Positions 38,001 to 52,249 of a stretch of DNA of 64,000 nt are shown piece by piece. Position 1 is the stretch's first letter, and every line of letters begins with the position of its first letter. Source of the stretch: Atrina japonica (lineage: Eukaryota; Mollusca; Bivalvia; Pterioida; Pinnidae); contig BROG01000029.1 of NCBI GenBank assembly GCA_030159075.1, forward strand, positions 1,311,001-1,375,000, written 5' to 3'. The notes under the pieces are model-generated. The model made no database searches, was not told where the DNA came from, and saw only the letters and a list, made by a program, of their open reading frames with translations. The position numbers and the translations under genes are program-made.

Positions 38001-39360
38001 TCACGATAAACAATGAGAAACAATGAAACCACCAGCGATCTTTGTTGTTGTGTGTTTGATGAAGTAAATTATTCTCCACACACCATGTGACTTTCAATTA
38101 GCTGTGAAAGAATAATATGTTCAGTTGGAACAAATTCATGAATATTGGACATTTTTAATGGAAAAGAGAAGCAGAGAAGCATTTTTAATCTACCATGATT
38201 AATAACATTGTATGTATACAAAAATCTAGATAGCTACCATACGTATAGTAGCATAATGTTTTTTTGCAACATCGGTCATAGATAATGCTTTCGATTGGGA
38301 ACTGTAGATGAAATATGATAATATCATTGGTCAATATGGCGATGAGTCTCCATTTGTCGTTGATATGACCTCGCAAATAAATGCACATACCCCAGTTATC
38401 GCATATTCATTATCAGTTAATCTGTGATTTCACCGCTAATAACCTGTTCATTCATATAACAAAATATTGCTGAAAATTAATATTTCTATAGAGTCAAAAC
38501 ATTGTTTGGAGGTGATTATCAAAATATGATGATACATAATTCTATTTTAGATAACCGGTGTTAGGGCGTATCGTCTGTAATTGATACATCGCTTGCGAAA
38601 CCTTTTTGTGATAATTTCGACAAACGTCAAAAGTGATTAATTTTATAACATGTAAAGTACAATAGATATATCTAAAACATCACCTATAATTCTGGATGCA
38701 CAAATGAAGATGCATTGCTGAAAGGATTAAGAGCCATTAATTGCATTTTACTACTAATTTTTACCGACATTAACCTCTGCGTTGGTTGGAATATGAGTTA
38801 TTTTTTGAAATGACAAAAACTCGTAATATTTAGGCGGATGTTCCTTTACAATAGTGACACATGATTTATCAAAGTAATGTCACAAATATTAGTATGGATG
38901 AAATTATAAACGTCAATTGTACACTTCAATATTTGACACCATTAATTGTCCTCTTCCTCTGCAAGAAACCACCTAGTAGAAACCTACAGGATAAATCATT
39001 CTTGTTGTATAAAACGATTTGCATTTTTAAAAGGGCATTAGCTGTGTTTATCAAAAGAAATTGTTTTCTACTTTTACTACTCGTAGTTGATGTACAATAA
39101 CAAATAAGAGCTATACACAGGCATTAAAGATCTTAATATATTCCTATATAATTTGTGAAAATAAGGTATAGTATGATAATCATATACAAATAGTAAGATT
39201 GAGTTAATCAATTGCAATTAAAAAGTTGTCAAACTTGGGTTTCTCAAAAATTACCACAAAGTACATAGCAATTTAAGAGTTTATTATAACTATATTAATG
39301 CATACTCTTTTTGTTACTGTCTATCAATCTAATTAGGAAAAAAAAGGAAAATGAAAAAGA
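38001..39360. other. AT-rich sequence between two RT-element remnants
   Basis: No recognisable domains. Part may be more decayed RT-element sequence upstream of the 37190-38000 copy, but I cannot support that. Confidence 0.4.
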
Positions 39361-40081
39361 AAACACAGCTATCGTTTCTGTCAATAGGACTTCATCAGTT
39401 GAGCTCGAAATTCAAAATATATGTAGAATTCCGAAACAAAATGTGGCATCATACAATGCCAAAAAAAAAGAAACAACCAATTTAAATGCGTCTAAGGGTA
39501 AACACTGTAAAAAGATGACAATCTTAGCTTTTGAAGAGTTTATAATTCAAACGGTCATATCCATTCAAATATTACTTTAGTAAAAGTAAAAAAAAAATCT
39601 CAGATACCAAAGTATAAATCAATAGAATATCCATAACTAAGATACAAATCCGGTAAAAATGGACAAACACGGGCCTCTGGAAACCAAGAGGTGGGATCAG
39701 GTGCCATGGAGGAGTAAGCATCCCTTGTCGACCAGTCACACCCGCCGTGAGTCTACAGTCAAGTCCAATAAAATTCGTGAGGAGTGAATCCTCGTCACAA
39801 TTTGTACAGATGCTTCAACAACCGCCAACGAAAAGGCAACTCAACATTTCACTTAGTGAAACAGAGTAATCGCAAACAATAAGATGATGATAAAAGCGAG
39901 TGAAATAGAAACTATTACGTAATCAATTCACTTGATCCCACCTCTTGGTTTCCAGAGGCCCGTGTTTGTCCATTTTTACCGGATTTGTATCTTAGTTATG
40001 GATATTCTATTGATTTATACTTTGGTATCTGAGATTTATTTTTATACTTTTACTAAAGTAATATTTGAATGGATATGACCG
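39361..40081 (-). mobile_element. RT-element 3' end with foldback arms
   Basis: The minus strand carries the end of the RT frame (related to SLSEMLSCLFVGGC) and the 3' untranslated end of the YIDD element, as at 54595-55010. Arms at 39551-39698 and 39932-40081 are reverse complements differing only in an A-rich run and an end base. They enclose about 233 bases of element sequence. The arm sequence is the element's own 3' terminus, running past CCGGATTTGTATC to GGATATGACCG. Sequence at 39361-39550 resembles 50590-51010 and is probably shared flank or element sequence. Confidence 0.85.
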
Positions 40082-41003
<922 letters not shown>

Positions 41004-42488
41004 CAAAATAGATAAAATCCTATATTGGAAGATTTTACCTGCGATCTGTCAATGATTTTAATTATTTTGTAGTTCCTTTTTATAATTGTCATTCTCATTA
41101 CACATATAAAGCATAATAATGAATTACTAATAGAACAGGTGAGCACCTACTGTAAGCTTTGTCTTTGGAATAGTGGAGGGATTTGTAATTCCTATTATTT
41201 ATGTAAATACTTTTATTCTATCGGGCATTAACAGGCGCCATACTCGACAAACACTTCCTTATCATGCAATCCATAATCATAGACAGCGAGCAAAATCTTG
41301 TATTATTGATATAAATCAACCTCATTGACTGAACTTACAAATGCTCTCAGACTCAGAAATGCTGCATTCATGAGCTTGAAAACATTTCACCATGATAAAT
41401 AATTTGCTTTTTTTTTACTTTAATGGGTTATAAAAATCGATCCGCTATTGGCATCTTTTGGATAAAATCAAAAGTGCTCAATATTAGGTAAAATTTGACA
41501 TCTATTCCCTCGGGCTTATGTGCTCATAGTTGTGTCACAGAAGAATCCAGTCTTTTTACAATTTAATTTTCATCCAAATTTCCATAAAACATGGCGTAAA
41601 ATAAGTTTGCAAAAAGATGTATAATGCAATGACATCCTGTGGCGTCAAACTATGAGGAATCAGGTCGGAAATAATATGGTTACACTGACATTCAATTAAA
41701 GGAATTACAAGAACTATATAATATAATCATTTGAAAATAATTATTCTGGATTGTCGTAGGACCCATTTTGACTTGTGCAAATATCAATACAAAAATTTGA
41801 AGATTAGATTTGTTACATTAAATTTTGCATTAATTTGATTTATGACATTTTACGCCAGTTTCCGAAAATTTTCACATTACCCAATGGCGTCATTTGGCCG
41901 CCGTGCATGCAATCATTTGGCATATCTTAGGGAGCCCCACCCACCTAAAGCAACGGGTATAATTTACACAGCTCTGGTAAATACGTCGCCAATAGAAGGC
42001 ATTGAGATATACTATCTTCAATTCCGCTTCAGCTATACCCACAAAATATGAAACTTTACACATTGTCTGCATTCCATGTTTTTTGAACGGCATCGGCGTT
42101 GTATGTCCCAAACAGAATGTCTTCCTAAGGATATACGACTTCTTCATAAAGGTACACATATCTACGGCCATTACATTCTCTTTGACCTATCAATATTCAC
42201 ATATTAAATCAGGTAAATTATTATGAATTGAACATTGAAAAAATACATTGGATTTCCTAGTAGCATTTTTAAGTTTAGCGCTGTTAATTAGTTAAAGTGT
42301 TAGAGACGCCAATACATAAACACATTACTAAGAAACATAAATACACACTTTTTATTCTCCTGGACATTTCATACTCAATACAAAGACAGATTGACTACAT
42401 CGGAAAACAAGTTTATTGGTAAATGCTCATCAGTTATTGAAATGTCGATACAAACCAATTTAGTGTCTCATAAAATGAATGACTAAAT
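41004..42488. other. Unique intergenic sequence
   Basis: Overlapping frames of 69-93 codons occur on both strands at 41842-42226 without recognisable motifs. I do not call a gene. Confidence 0.45.
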
Positions 42489-42871
<383 letters not shown>

Positions 42872-45628
42872 AATTATTATCATATTTATCATTCATAATT
42901 AGATAAAAATACTTTTCAATATTTCTGGTATGACAATAACCAGCAATCACATTTAGTATAAATGGTTCAATTATAACATAAAGTCATTCGATTGATTGTA
43001 ATTCAATGCCCAGTATAAGTACCTTTTCATAGGATCGCGTGGCGATTGAGTGTTATTGAAGTAATGACGTCAGAACTGGAAACCAGCACAAAGTGAATGT
43101 CCATGATTTGGTCAATAAATAGTGATGCTTAAATTTATACCAATGATTAGTTAAATATCATGTTTGAATTATCTCTCTCGTTATATAGATATCAAGCAAC
43201 CAGTGTGTCTAAGTACAACAGCTAAAAATTAGAGTACGTAAAAAATTGGACTACTTTTGAGTTCACTGACAATGAGAAAATTTCATCTTCTTTGAAAAAT
43301 AACATCGGTAGATAATTTAGAACCGTCAAATCATATACATATTATCACCTAACTTGAGAAATATAAATTTAGCCTACTGTTATAGATTTACTGTATTGTA
43401 ACAAAATGGTTTTATTTCCGGTTTGGTCTCTCACTATCAATTGCTATGTCTACCGTAAAATATTTTATTTTGTCCGCAGGGAGTTGTAATATCAATTGTA
43501 TTTATCTCGTATCTGTTTGAATAAACATTTCGTATTGGATTAATATTCCCGGAAAAGGAAATGTATTTCCTACTGTATAATTATACTTAATGAGTAGTGC
43601 ATCCTACCTTTTTGCTTTGCATTAACATTCCATGTGGTGGTTGTGTTTTTCAATTTCTCTCTAATTGCGTAATTCACAAAGATGTACATTGAAACGTAAA
43701 CACTATTGCTTTTTGTTGATATTATTATATGCATGATCCATAACAGTTCATATAAGTATGTATATCCAGAAATACATAATTTTCAATTTCATTTGTGAAA
43801 TATCTTATAAAATAAGATTATCCTCATATCTTCGATTCTCATTCAAAGTAGATCATACTGCATAGTTCCTATCAAAATGCAATTTCGAAATCGTCTAAAC
43901 CGTAGCAATGAGCATTGTCTCCCTTGAATTGTTACTGTGTCACTAGGTGTAGAGATAAACATATCCGGTGTCACGGGAATGTCTTGCCAGAGACTACTAA
44001 TACGTTTTCCATAGGGACCAATGTTAACATTTTCATGTATACCTCATTTTGCACGCGATTGTTGAACTATGAACCATACAAGAAATTATTTGGCACTCTT
44101 TACCAAGTCCGAAAATCAACACAAAATATAGGAGAATGTATCTAATTTTTTCGGTCTCATTGCATATTTCACCCTACTTTTCAGGACATTGCCTCTGATT
44201 GCTAGTATATAAAGTAGCAATAAAATAATACTGATCCAGCAGTTAAATTCTTAATGCATTGTTTTACTGTGTACAAATATTAAAATGTGTTCATAGATAC
44301 AAAATATACCAGACACTCCCAGATCAAATATTTAAGTAACAGTCCAAATAAGAACAAGACAAAGAGCAAAAAGTAATACCTCTATCTTCAAAATATCAAA
44401 ACTTTGCAATGAATACATAGAAAAATGTAAAAAATAATTCAACATTCACAACTTTACATTCATTTCTCTTTTGCCAGGGGTTTCTTGTCGGAATTTATTC
44501 TATAGTTCTAGGAATTTCTCCTATTAGTTTTATGAAAAACCATATGTTTGACATCACAATTTTCTTAAAATCAGAAATAATATATAGTTTTATAAATATA
44601 TAAATAGAAAGATAAATTCTGTGTGTAAAAATAGAAAAATGTTTGGATTTTTTTTTGTATTGTAGCTATACAACCGTCTGAAAAAAATATTCCAAATTGG
44701 ATGAAATTGAAATTTTATTGTCTCCCAAGACTTCAGTCAAGATAACCAGAATACTATGTTGGAGGGAAATATAAACAGACAAACAGAGAAAAACTGCAAT
44801 CTATCAGTTCCTTCTAAAAGCGAATGTGGCTCATCAGTTTAAATTCAAAATTGCAGGCTAATATTCACTTTTTCAACCAGTCAGTTTCCTGTGTATTCAA
44901 TTGCCTCTGACCATATCTTCGATTCTGTGCATAGCAGCAAAATTAAATAAATCATGATGGTAACTGCCGTATGCGTTATTATTGTTAGTTTCAAATATAC
45001 ATTGGAATGTACTCGTTTGAAGAAAGATTAATCTTGTAAAATAAAAAATGTTGTTTAAAACGGATATCAAAATTGACATGTATATATACACATATTTCTT
45101 TTTTTCTTTTTGGAAATACGTAAAGAAATGGTGTAATAAATGCACAAAGATATATGACTTTATTCGATTTTTGACATACAATGAATTAATGTGACATATG
45201 GACCTTTATCATAGTTACACAGACATTTTCGCTTTGCATATTAGTGTTATTGTAAGATATACAGAACTGTGATAAGAGATAATTTACATATTGGGGAACG
45301 ATGATATATAAAAATGTTATATGGATCGATATATAAAGTCACGAGCTACAATGTCAACACGTGATATTAGGTAATTTATTTAGATATCTGCAAATATCTG
45401 CTATTAAAGGTCGGCCTTTATTACAGTATTACAGAATTAATCGTAGGATATAATGTTGGTGAATTTATGTAAATGTACAACGTTTCTCTAACATTTCCTC
45501 TTACTGTTGATGATCTATCTACGTTCAATTTTGCTACTGGTAGGTCATATTAAGATACATATATAATATAAATGTTGCCCGGAATTATGTGTGGCGATGT
45601 AGATACTCAGTGACGTGTTGATGTTTGA
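42872..45628. other. Unique AT-rich intergenic sequence
   Basis: I find no coding exon, RNA gene or transposon. Frames up to 94 codons (44897-45181, minus) are rich in Phe, Ile and Tyr and look like chance products of AT-rich DNA. Confidence 0.45.
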
Positions 45629-45790
45629 TACATACATACATACATACATACATACATACGTACGTACGTACGTACGTACGTACGTATGTATGTATGTATG
45701 TATGTATGTATGTATGTATGTATGTATGTATGTGGTATGGTATGTATGCATGTGTATAGGTATGTATGCAGGTAGGTAGGTAGGTTTGTA
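45629..45790. repeat. Palindromic CATA/CGTA/TGTA tetranucleotide array
   Basis: CATA units change to CGTA units and then to TGTA units, so the left and right parts are reverse complements around an ACGT core. GGTA units end the array. Confidence 0.95.
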
Positions 45791-45808
45791 CATAATATAT
45801 ATAAGTAC

Positions 45809-45809
<1 letters not shown>

Positions 45810-45865
<56 letters not shown>
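45810..45865. repeat. (TA)n microsatellite
   Basis: Two TA runs separated by a TTA phase break. Confidence 0.96.
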
Positions 45866-45866
<1 letters not shown>

Positions 45867-46006
45867 CATTCACATCTAAATTATCAAATCGTGGTAAATC
45901 AATGAAGTATCTATTATTTTTACATAATAAGCTGATTTTATACTACAGAAATATTAAATATCTAAACTTCTAAACCTAAAAAAAGCTAACATAGTAATAT
46001 TTTACA

Positions 46007-46925
46007 GTGGTTACTCTGAGACGGGTTTATGATACCACTTTTTGTTTTGGAACTTTTGTATCTATTTGCAATTCGACCACAGCAGATGAACTCTTATTGA
46101 TAGAAACGATCGTCTTGAGCATTTGCTTTGGCCACTTTTTGCAGAACTATAACTTGGTCGTTGCCACTGCTGGTGGACCGCTTGAGTCACTGAGGTTATA
46201 CATAAACCAAGTACTTGATGTTTTGGTACCAGTTGATCATTTTATACTGAAGTAATATTTCAAATGGATTTCACTGTTTAAATTCTAAACGTCTCAAAAG
46301 CTAAATTGGTAATCATTTTACAGTGTTTACTCTTAGACGGATTTAGGAATACCACTAGATATATAGACGACGTTTTGTCAATTAAAAATGACAATTTTCA
46401 TACATATGTCAATGTAATTTATCTCAACAAACTAGAAATTAAATACATAAAAGAATCGAGCACACACGCTTCTTGCTTGGACATTTTACTTACTATCAGA
46501 CAGGGAATTAACAACCAGGCTATACCACAAACGCGACGATGTCGGCCTTTTCATAGTTAATTTTCCACATTTAAGTAGTAATATCCCATAATCACCTACA
46601 TTTGGTTTTTAGATCTCACAAATTATCCGATATGCCAGATATATATTCAGCATGTGAACATTTCATATAAGGAGGTAAACTACTTACTGATATGTTATTG
46701 ACATAGGGTTATCGAAAATCCCGTTTGATGTCAACGTTTCGCAAATTTAACGGTCGCTATAAAAGACTTGTTTGCGATTACTCTGTTTTATTAAATGACA
46801 TATTGAGTTACCAGTTCAATAACGGTTGTTGAGTTGTATGGTTACACGGCGGGTGTGCCCAGTCAGGAAGGGATGCTTATTCCATCGTGACACCTGAATC
46901 CACCTCTGGATTTCCATTTCTGTTT
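46007..46925 (+). pseudogene. Decayed reverse transcriptase, YIDD element, plus-strand copy
   Basis: The plus strand encodes TTRYIDDVLSIKNDNF with an intact catalytic box near 46355-46375, then LEIKYIKESS and SCLDILL. It degrades through VNFPHLSSNIP to KLSDMPDIYSACEHFI, GYRKSRLMSTFRKFNGRYK and LVCDYSVLL. The 3' end CACGGCGGGTGTGCCCAGTC leads to TCCACCTCTGG and stops at a TA tract at 46928. Stops and frame changes interrupt it. A segment near 45985-46030 (TTTTACAGTGGTTACTCTGA) resembles 46312-46337, suggesting a small internal duplication. Confidence 0.86.
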
Positions 46926-46926
46926 G

Positions 46927-47680
<754 letters not shown>

Positions 47681-47878
47681 CTTGACAAGTGTTTTACGCC
47701 ATACTTACAAATATTCAGTTATTTGGTGGCGTCGAGGGTTTAGTGTTGGAGGCGAGAACCCTGTTACAATGTACATGGAAGAGACCACCAGCTATCCGCA
47801 AGAAAACTGGCAACCTCTCTCACAAACTCAGCTTAGTAGATTCCAGCGTGGCTCGTACCTGCGCTGACCAGAAGTGAG
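47681..47878 (-). mobile_element. SINE family 1, antisense copy
   Basis: The minus strand shows CTGGTCAGCGCAGGTACGAG with a mutated B-box, GCTGAGTTTGTGAGAGAGGT, TTGCCAGTTTTCTTGCGGAT and CCACCAAATAACTGAATATT. It ends GTATGGCGTAAAACAC. The tail is better kept than in the other antisense copies. Confidence 0.9.
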
Positions 47879-48392
47879 GAAAAAAGTAAAGTAAATACAT
47901 AAAAATATTTCGATTATGGACAACCTTATACTAACCGTATTTCCTGTGCTGTAAATTTTTTAAAGGTCTTTTGGTTTCGTCTTTAAACCGGATGTAAAAA
48001 ATCATATATTTGAAAATCACAAAAACAAACAGATGTACGTAATTCAAGTGTAGAGAAAGGTGATTGGAAATCAATGTAAATGTTGTCTTATTATGTGCAC
48101 TAAACACATTCATAAAGTTAAGCTTTGCTCGATTATACTCTGTGTTCATGTATTTAGAATTTAGCTCAGTTAAAGCTTACAGTTTTTATAATTAAGCAAT
48201 TTTGGAGTTCTTAAATTTGTTAAGTGACAGGTAAAAATTCGAAATTGCCATTTTAAGGCATTTTATAACATTTATATATATACATGCCAATCAGAAAATT
48301 GAAAAATTGAAAAACTTTAAGAATGACATTACTATTTATTCATAATTCTCATAAATGCCACTTACATAAGAAGATCAATATTAGTATCATGA

Positions 48393-48806
48393 ATGATTAT
48401 CATGTGTGTGTGTGTATTCAAGCTTTACTCCATAGCTGCTGATGATAATTATTATTCCGGAAATGTTTGTCCTTCAGTTAATAAGTTAATATTTTCCAGT
48501 ATTCATAACTCTGGAATATCGCTAGCTCTCCGTGTGCTTTATTTAACGTCATTTTATTGTGACGTCATTATTACACAAATGTTTAACAAGCCATTTAATT
48601 TTGACATTATAATGGAAAAGTCTGTCAAAAGGTGCAATGTCAGACATTTTGCGAAATGCCAATTACGGAGGGACAAAATACGTGAATATTGTATAAAATC
48701 GAAGAACACATTGCAATGTAGTAGGTTTTCAATCTATGTCATGTGTTGTACAACTTTGGAATGTTATCAACGTAATACGTACTCAAATATTTTACAATTT
48801 ATATAA
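48393..48806 (+). other. Unrecognised 137-codon frame with Cys-rich C-terminus
   Basis: Outside simple repeats and known elements this is one of the longest open frames in the window. The last 60 codons contain seven Cys spaced C-x7-C-x10-C-x8-C-x8-CC-x4-C (from KRCNVRHFAKC to MCCTTLEC). The N-terminal half starts in a GT tract and looks non-coding. A TTTTCCAG acceptor-like site lies near 48490-48500. It could be a terminal exon of a small secreted protein or chance. I recognise no family and no upstream exon. Confidence 0.2.
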
Positions 48807-49336
48807 TTCATCCCACAGGAAATAAGATTACTACCGTATTGTTGTCGTTTCATTTAGTTTGTATTGTATTTCAAGTGTTAAATTGACTTCTTAGTAGAGA
48901 ATAATCTGTACAACGTAGTTCAATCAATCATAAGAAAACAAAAAGGGATAAAACAATACATCATAACATCAGATAACATAAATGCCTAGAATATATCTGA
49001 GAAAGAGAAAATGCTAATTGAGAAGAGTAGACTATTTTATGATTAATCGACAATTTGATAGCATAGAATGTAGAACATTCAGATGGTAAAAAGCGCATTT
49101 TATGATTCTTATATTGTACCGAGTAATTACTGACGCGAAAAAGTTATTCTGATAACGACCGATTGATCGTTAGCTTTAATGAATATTTGATAATCTTTCT
49201 CTATTGTTACTTGCAGTAATAATATGCTGTATTGTATGATCCTACTTAGCAACGACAATATGTTATCTCCGAACATATATTCAACTTAAGTACGTCATTA
49301 TAAAAGCAGACAATGCCGGTATATTACCGAGCACAT
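48807..49336. other. Unique intergenic sequence
   Basis: Nothing recognised. Confidence 0.5.
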
Positions 49337-49486
49337 TATCTATCTATCTATCCATATATCTATCTACCTGTTTGTTTGTCTGACTGACTGACTGTCCGTT
49401 CGTCCGTCCGCCAATCCATCCAATCCATCCATCCAACTATCCATCCATCCATCCATCCATCTATCTATCTATAGATCTATCTATCA

Positions 49487-49547
<61 letters not shown>

Positions 49548-49548
49548 A
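49337..49548. repeat. (CTAT)n array with CCAT and CTGA variants
   Basis: A reverse-strand GATA-type array with CATC, GACT and GTCC interruptions. Confidence 0.96.
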
Positions 49549-49594
49549 AATCACAGAAGTATTAATTATCCGTAGGTTCAGGAGACAATCTACA

Positions 49595-50050
49595 AACCTG
49601 GTGACTATTAGACAAACACGGATCTCTGAAATTCCAGAGGTGGATCAAGTGCCCTCTGAAAAGTAAACATTTTCTGTTTAAAGGTCAAATACGCAGCGAT
49701 GTCAAAGTGCAATTCAAATGAAATAAGTGGGGAATAAAGCCTCTACATAATCGGTACGGACGACACAAAAACTATCGAACAGTAACGCAAGTGTATGGGA
49801 TACATCGCACTCACATACGTATGAAATACATGTATATCGTCCATATATCAAAATGTCAAATTAAAGGCAGCTAGCCTATTCGTTTTTTTTATTCAGAGGC
49901 TACTAAAGATAGTCTGCTTCTTATGAAGAAAGGAACAGATCGACCAATAAAGGGCACAATTGGTTTTCATTGGAATGCCGACTGTTTGCTGATAGACATG
50001 GACTTCAAACACTTCATTTTTTATATGTCAACTTCAATTATTGAATTTGG
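49595..50050 (-). pseudogene. Heavily decayed RT-element copy
   Basis: The 3' untranslated end (GACAAACACGGATCTCTGAA, then CCAGAGGTGGATCAAGTG) begins at 49611. At about 49945-50000 the minus strand reads VYQQTVGIPMKTNCA, the RT motif B region, with Gly changed to Lys in the PMG core. The region between is deleted: YIDD and the C-terminal part are missing. Confidence 0.75.
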
Positions 50051-50643
50051 GTGGTGATGTACGAAATATAAATTACATGATAGTCAATGACTGATTTATG
50101 CAGCTCTGGAATAAGCGACTGTACAGTGTTTCTGACTTTTCTCCTTTACCGCGGTCAGTACTAGTATTTTTGCAAGTATTATAGATAAAGGTTTGATGGA
50201 ACTTTTACTGGATTCTGGTATATGCAAATATTGTAATGTGCTTTACAAACAAATACAAAATGTACTATAGTATTTGAGGTTTGAGGTTTTCATCTGTTGG
50301 GACCAAAGCATTCATTTTATAAGCATACCACTGGTGTCTCATATCCCTTCAGCACCAATGTGTAATAAATATAAACACAAGGAGCCACACTGAAACTAAA
50401 GGTGTAGTTCCGGCGTGAGTCAAAGGCTTTGAGTAGTCACGACGTACGTTAAATCGCCTCATATCGTATTGTACCTTAAGTACAGCTGGGAGATTCAATG
50501 ACGAACTAATAAAGCAGAAACCCCTATAAGTAACTTAAAGAAATACCAAATTTAATATCTCGCAACAAAGGGGACCAAAGCAAATGCTCAAGACGATCGG
50601 TACTGTTAACACGATTTCTTCAGCTGAGCTCGAGTTTGAAATA

Positions 50644-50819
50644 CCGTGAAACTTGTATATAATGACCCCTTAGGGACACAACAAAAGCAGTCTTTATAGT
50701 GAGGTGGTCTTTATATAGAGGTTGATTTGTACACAAATGGTACTATTGGAGACAGCAAAAACAGTCTGTATGACCAGGTGGTCTTTATACACGGGTGGTC
50801 ACTGAAGCAGGTTTTACTA
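50644..50819 (-). mobile_element. TA-target MITE (Tc1/mariner-like) with termini
   Basis: Flanked by TA at 50642-50643 and 50820-50821. On the minus strand it starts TAGTAAAACCTGCTTCAGTG and includes GACCACCCGTGTATAAAGAC and CCAATAGTACCATTTGTGTA. Its other end is CCGTGAAACTTG, an imperfect inverted copy of the first terminus. Length is 176 bp with no coding capacity. The surrounding DNA matches 39400-39440 without the insertion, an empty-site pair. Confidence 0.86.
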
Positions 50820-50821
50820 TA

Positions 50822-51760
50822 TACGTAGAGTTCCGAAAAAGAAGTATCACAGAAGGCCCAAAGTAAGCTAAACGTATTCCTAAAACCATCATAGTAACCA
50901 CTCTATCTTTGCTTTTGAGGAGTTTAGAATTGAAACATACTGGTGTTATCCATTCGAAATATATCTGTTGTATAAAATAATCCACTAGTGCCAAAATATA
51001 AGGTACTGGGTTTATACATATCCTTGGGCAACGACCCAGTGGTTGAAATACTATCAATGTACATGTAATATTAAAGTTATAGTTTTGCAAAAAGGGTGGA
51101 GACAGCTAATTATATGCTGGTGTTTCTAAATGTTCGTGATTAAAATAACAAACGTCCTCCAGTCTAACGTGTCAACGAGTTCAAGATGACGACAACTGTT
51201 AATATCAAATGTATCCTAATAACGTAAAAGCTGCACATTTTTATGTACATAAAGTGATATGAAAGAAAATCCCGGATAATTAAAATGCAGTAAATGCATA
51301 AAGTGTCTTCATTCTGAGAAACAGGGAAAAACAAATATGAATTTTACTTGATTGCGTCTATTACGGTGGCCAGCTCAAATAAAAAAGTATATTATTGTCT
51401 AAAACAAATTCTCTCGTCACTGTGGTGTCTGCCTGCCTCAGACAGACGGTAAAATATATGGATTTATCATCATAACTTAAGTCATAATGACATGGATTTG
51501 CATATAAAACAGGTACACAGGATATATAAGAAGTATGAATGTGTCAATACCAAGTGTATTATGTATCTGCGTTTGATAAATATAGTAGAAATGTTTGACT
51601 TTTTATTCCCCGCAGCTACACAGTTATAAAATTTTCGACTGCGTATAATTTACTATTGATCATTTCGACCCAATACATTAAAATATAATCGGTAATTACA
51701 ATGAAATATAATTTATGAGGTCACCTTCATGTTAACGGCGTTGTTAACTTCCGGACAGGA
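50822..51760. other. RT-element-related flank, then unique sequence
   Basis: 50822-51010 resembles 39420-39590 (GAGTTCCGAAAAAGAAGTAT and TTTGAGGAGTTTAGAATTGA). The rest shows no gene or repeat. Confidence 0.5.
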
Positions 51761-51784
51761 TTTATTTATTTATTTATTTATTTA

Positions 51785-51842
<58 letters not shown>

Positions 51843-51880
51843 TGCTGCTGCTGCTGTTGTTGTTGTTTTTGTTGTTGTTG
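51761..51880. repeat. (TTTA)n(ATT)n(GCT/GTT)n microsatellite
   Basis: Tetranucleotide then trinucleotide tracts. The Asn/Ser-rich frame on the minus strand is an artefact. Confidence 0.95.
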
Positions 51881-51997
51881 TTGATGATGCTATTGTCAAC
51901 TCTTTTTGGTTGTTTAAGCAAGATGGGAAAATCTATTGTTTTGGTGATATCAAATTGCATTTAAAATTTTTATTTTTTATGGCGTACATCGTTATTT

Positions 51998-52243
51998 TTG
52001 TTAGATTCGGTTGAGGTTAGTTTAATATGCTTCGCCTCATCATCAGGCGTAGGGATATCGTTTTCACCACGAGCCTACCTACCTAACCTATGCGAGGAAT
52101 CCTCAGACGTCTGTGCAGTGGCTTGGGCATTTCCTCTTCTGCAGTACTACCTTACTTGGATCATCGGATTAGATAGAAATAGACGTGTTTTGTGCAGTCG
52201 CCAACTCGACGTTTCCTCCGGGCACTGGACTAAACAGCTTTAA
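51998..52243 (+). other. Unassigned 81-codon frame in less AT-rich DNA
   Basis: An open frame in a segment that looks less AT-rich than its surroundings. It contains SSGVGISFSPRAYLPNLCEE and an Ile/Leu-rich middle. No motif is recognised on either strand. It could be a fragment of an old element or gene; I would not call it coding. Confidence 0.15.
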
Positions 52244-52249
52244 CGATTG

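Noticed and set aside
41842..42226. Overlapping frames of 69-93 codons on both strands
   Set aside because: No motif, no similarity I can recall, and opposing frames of similar length suggest chance.
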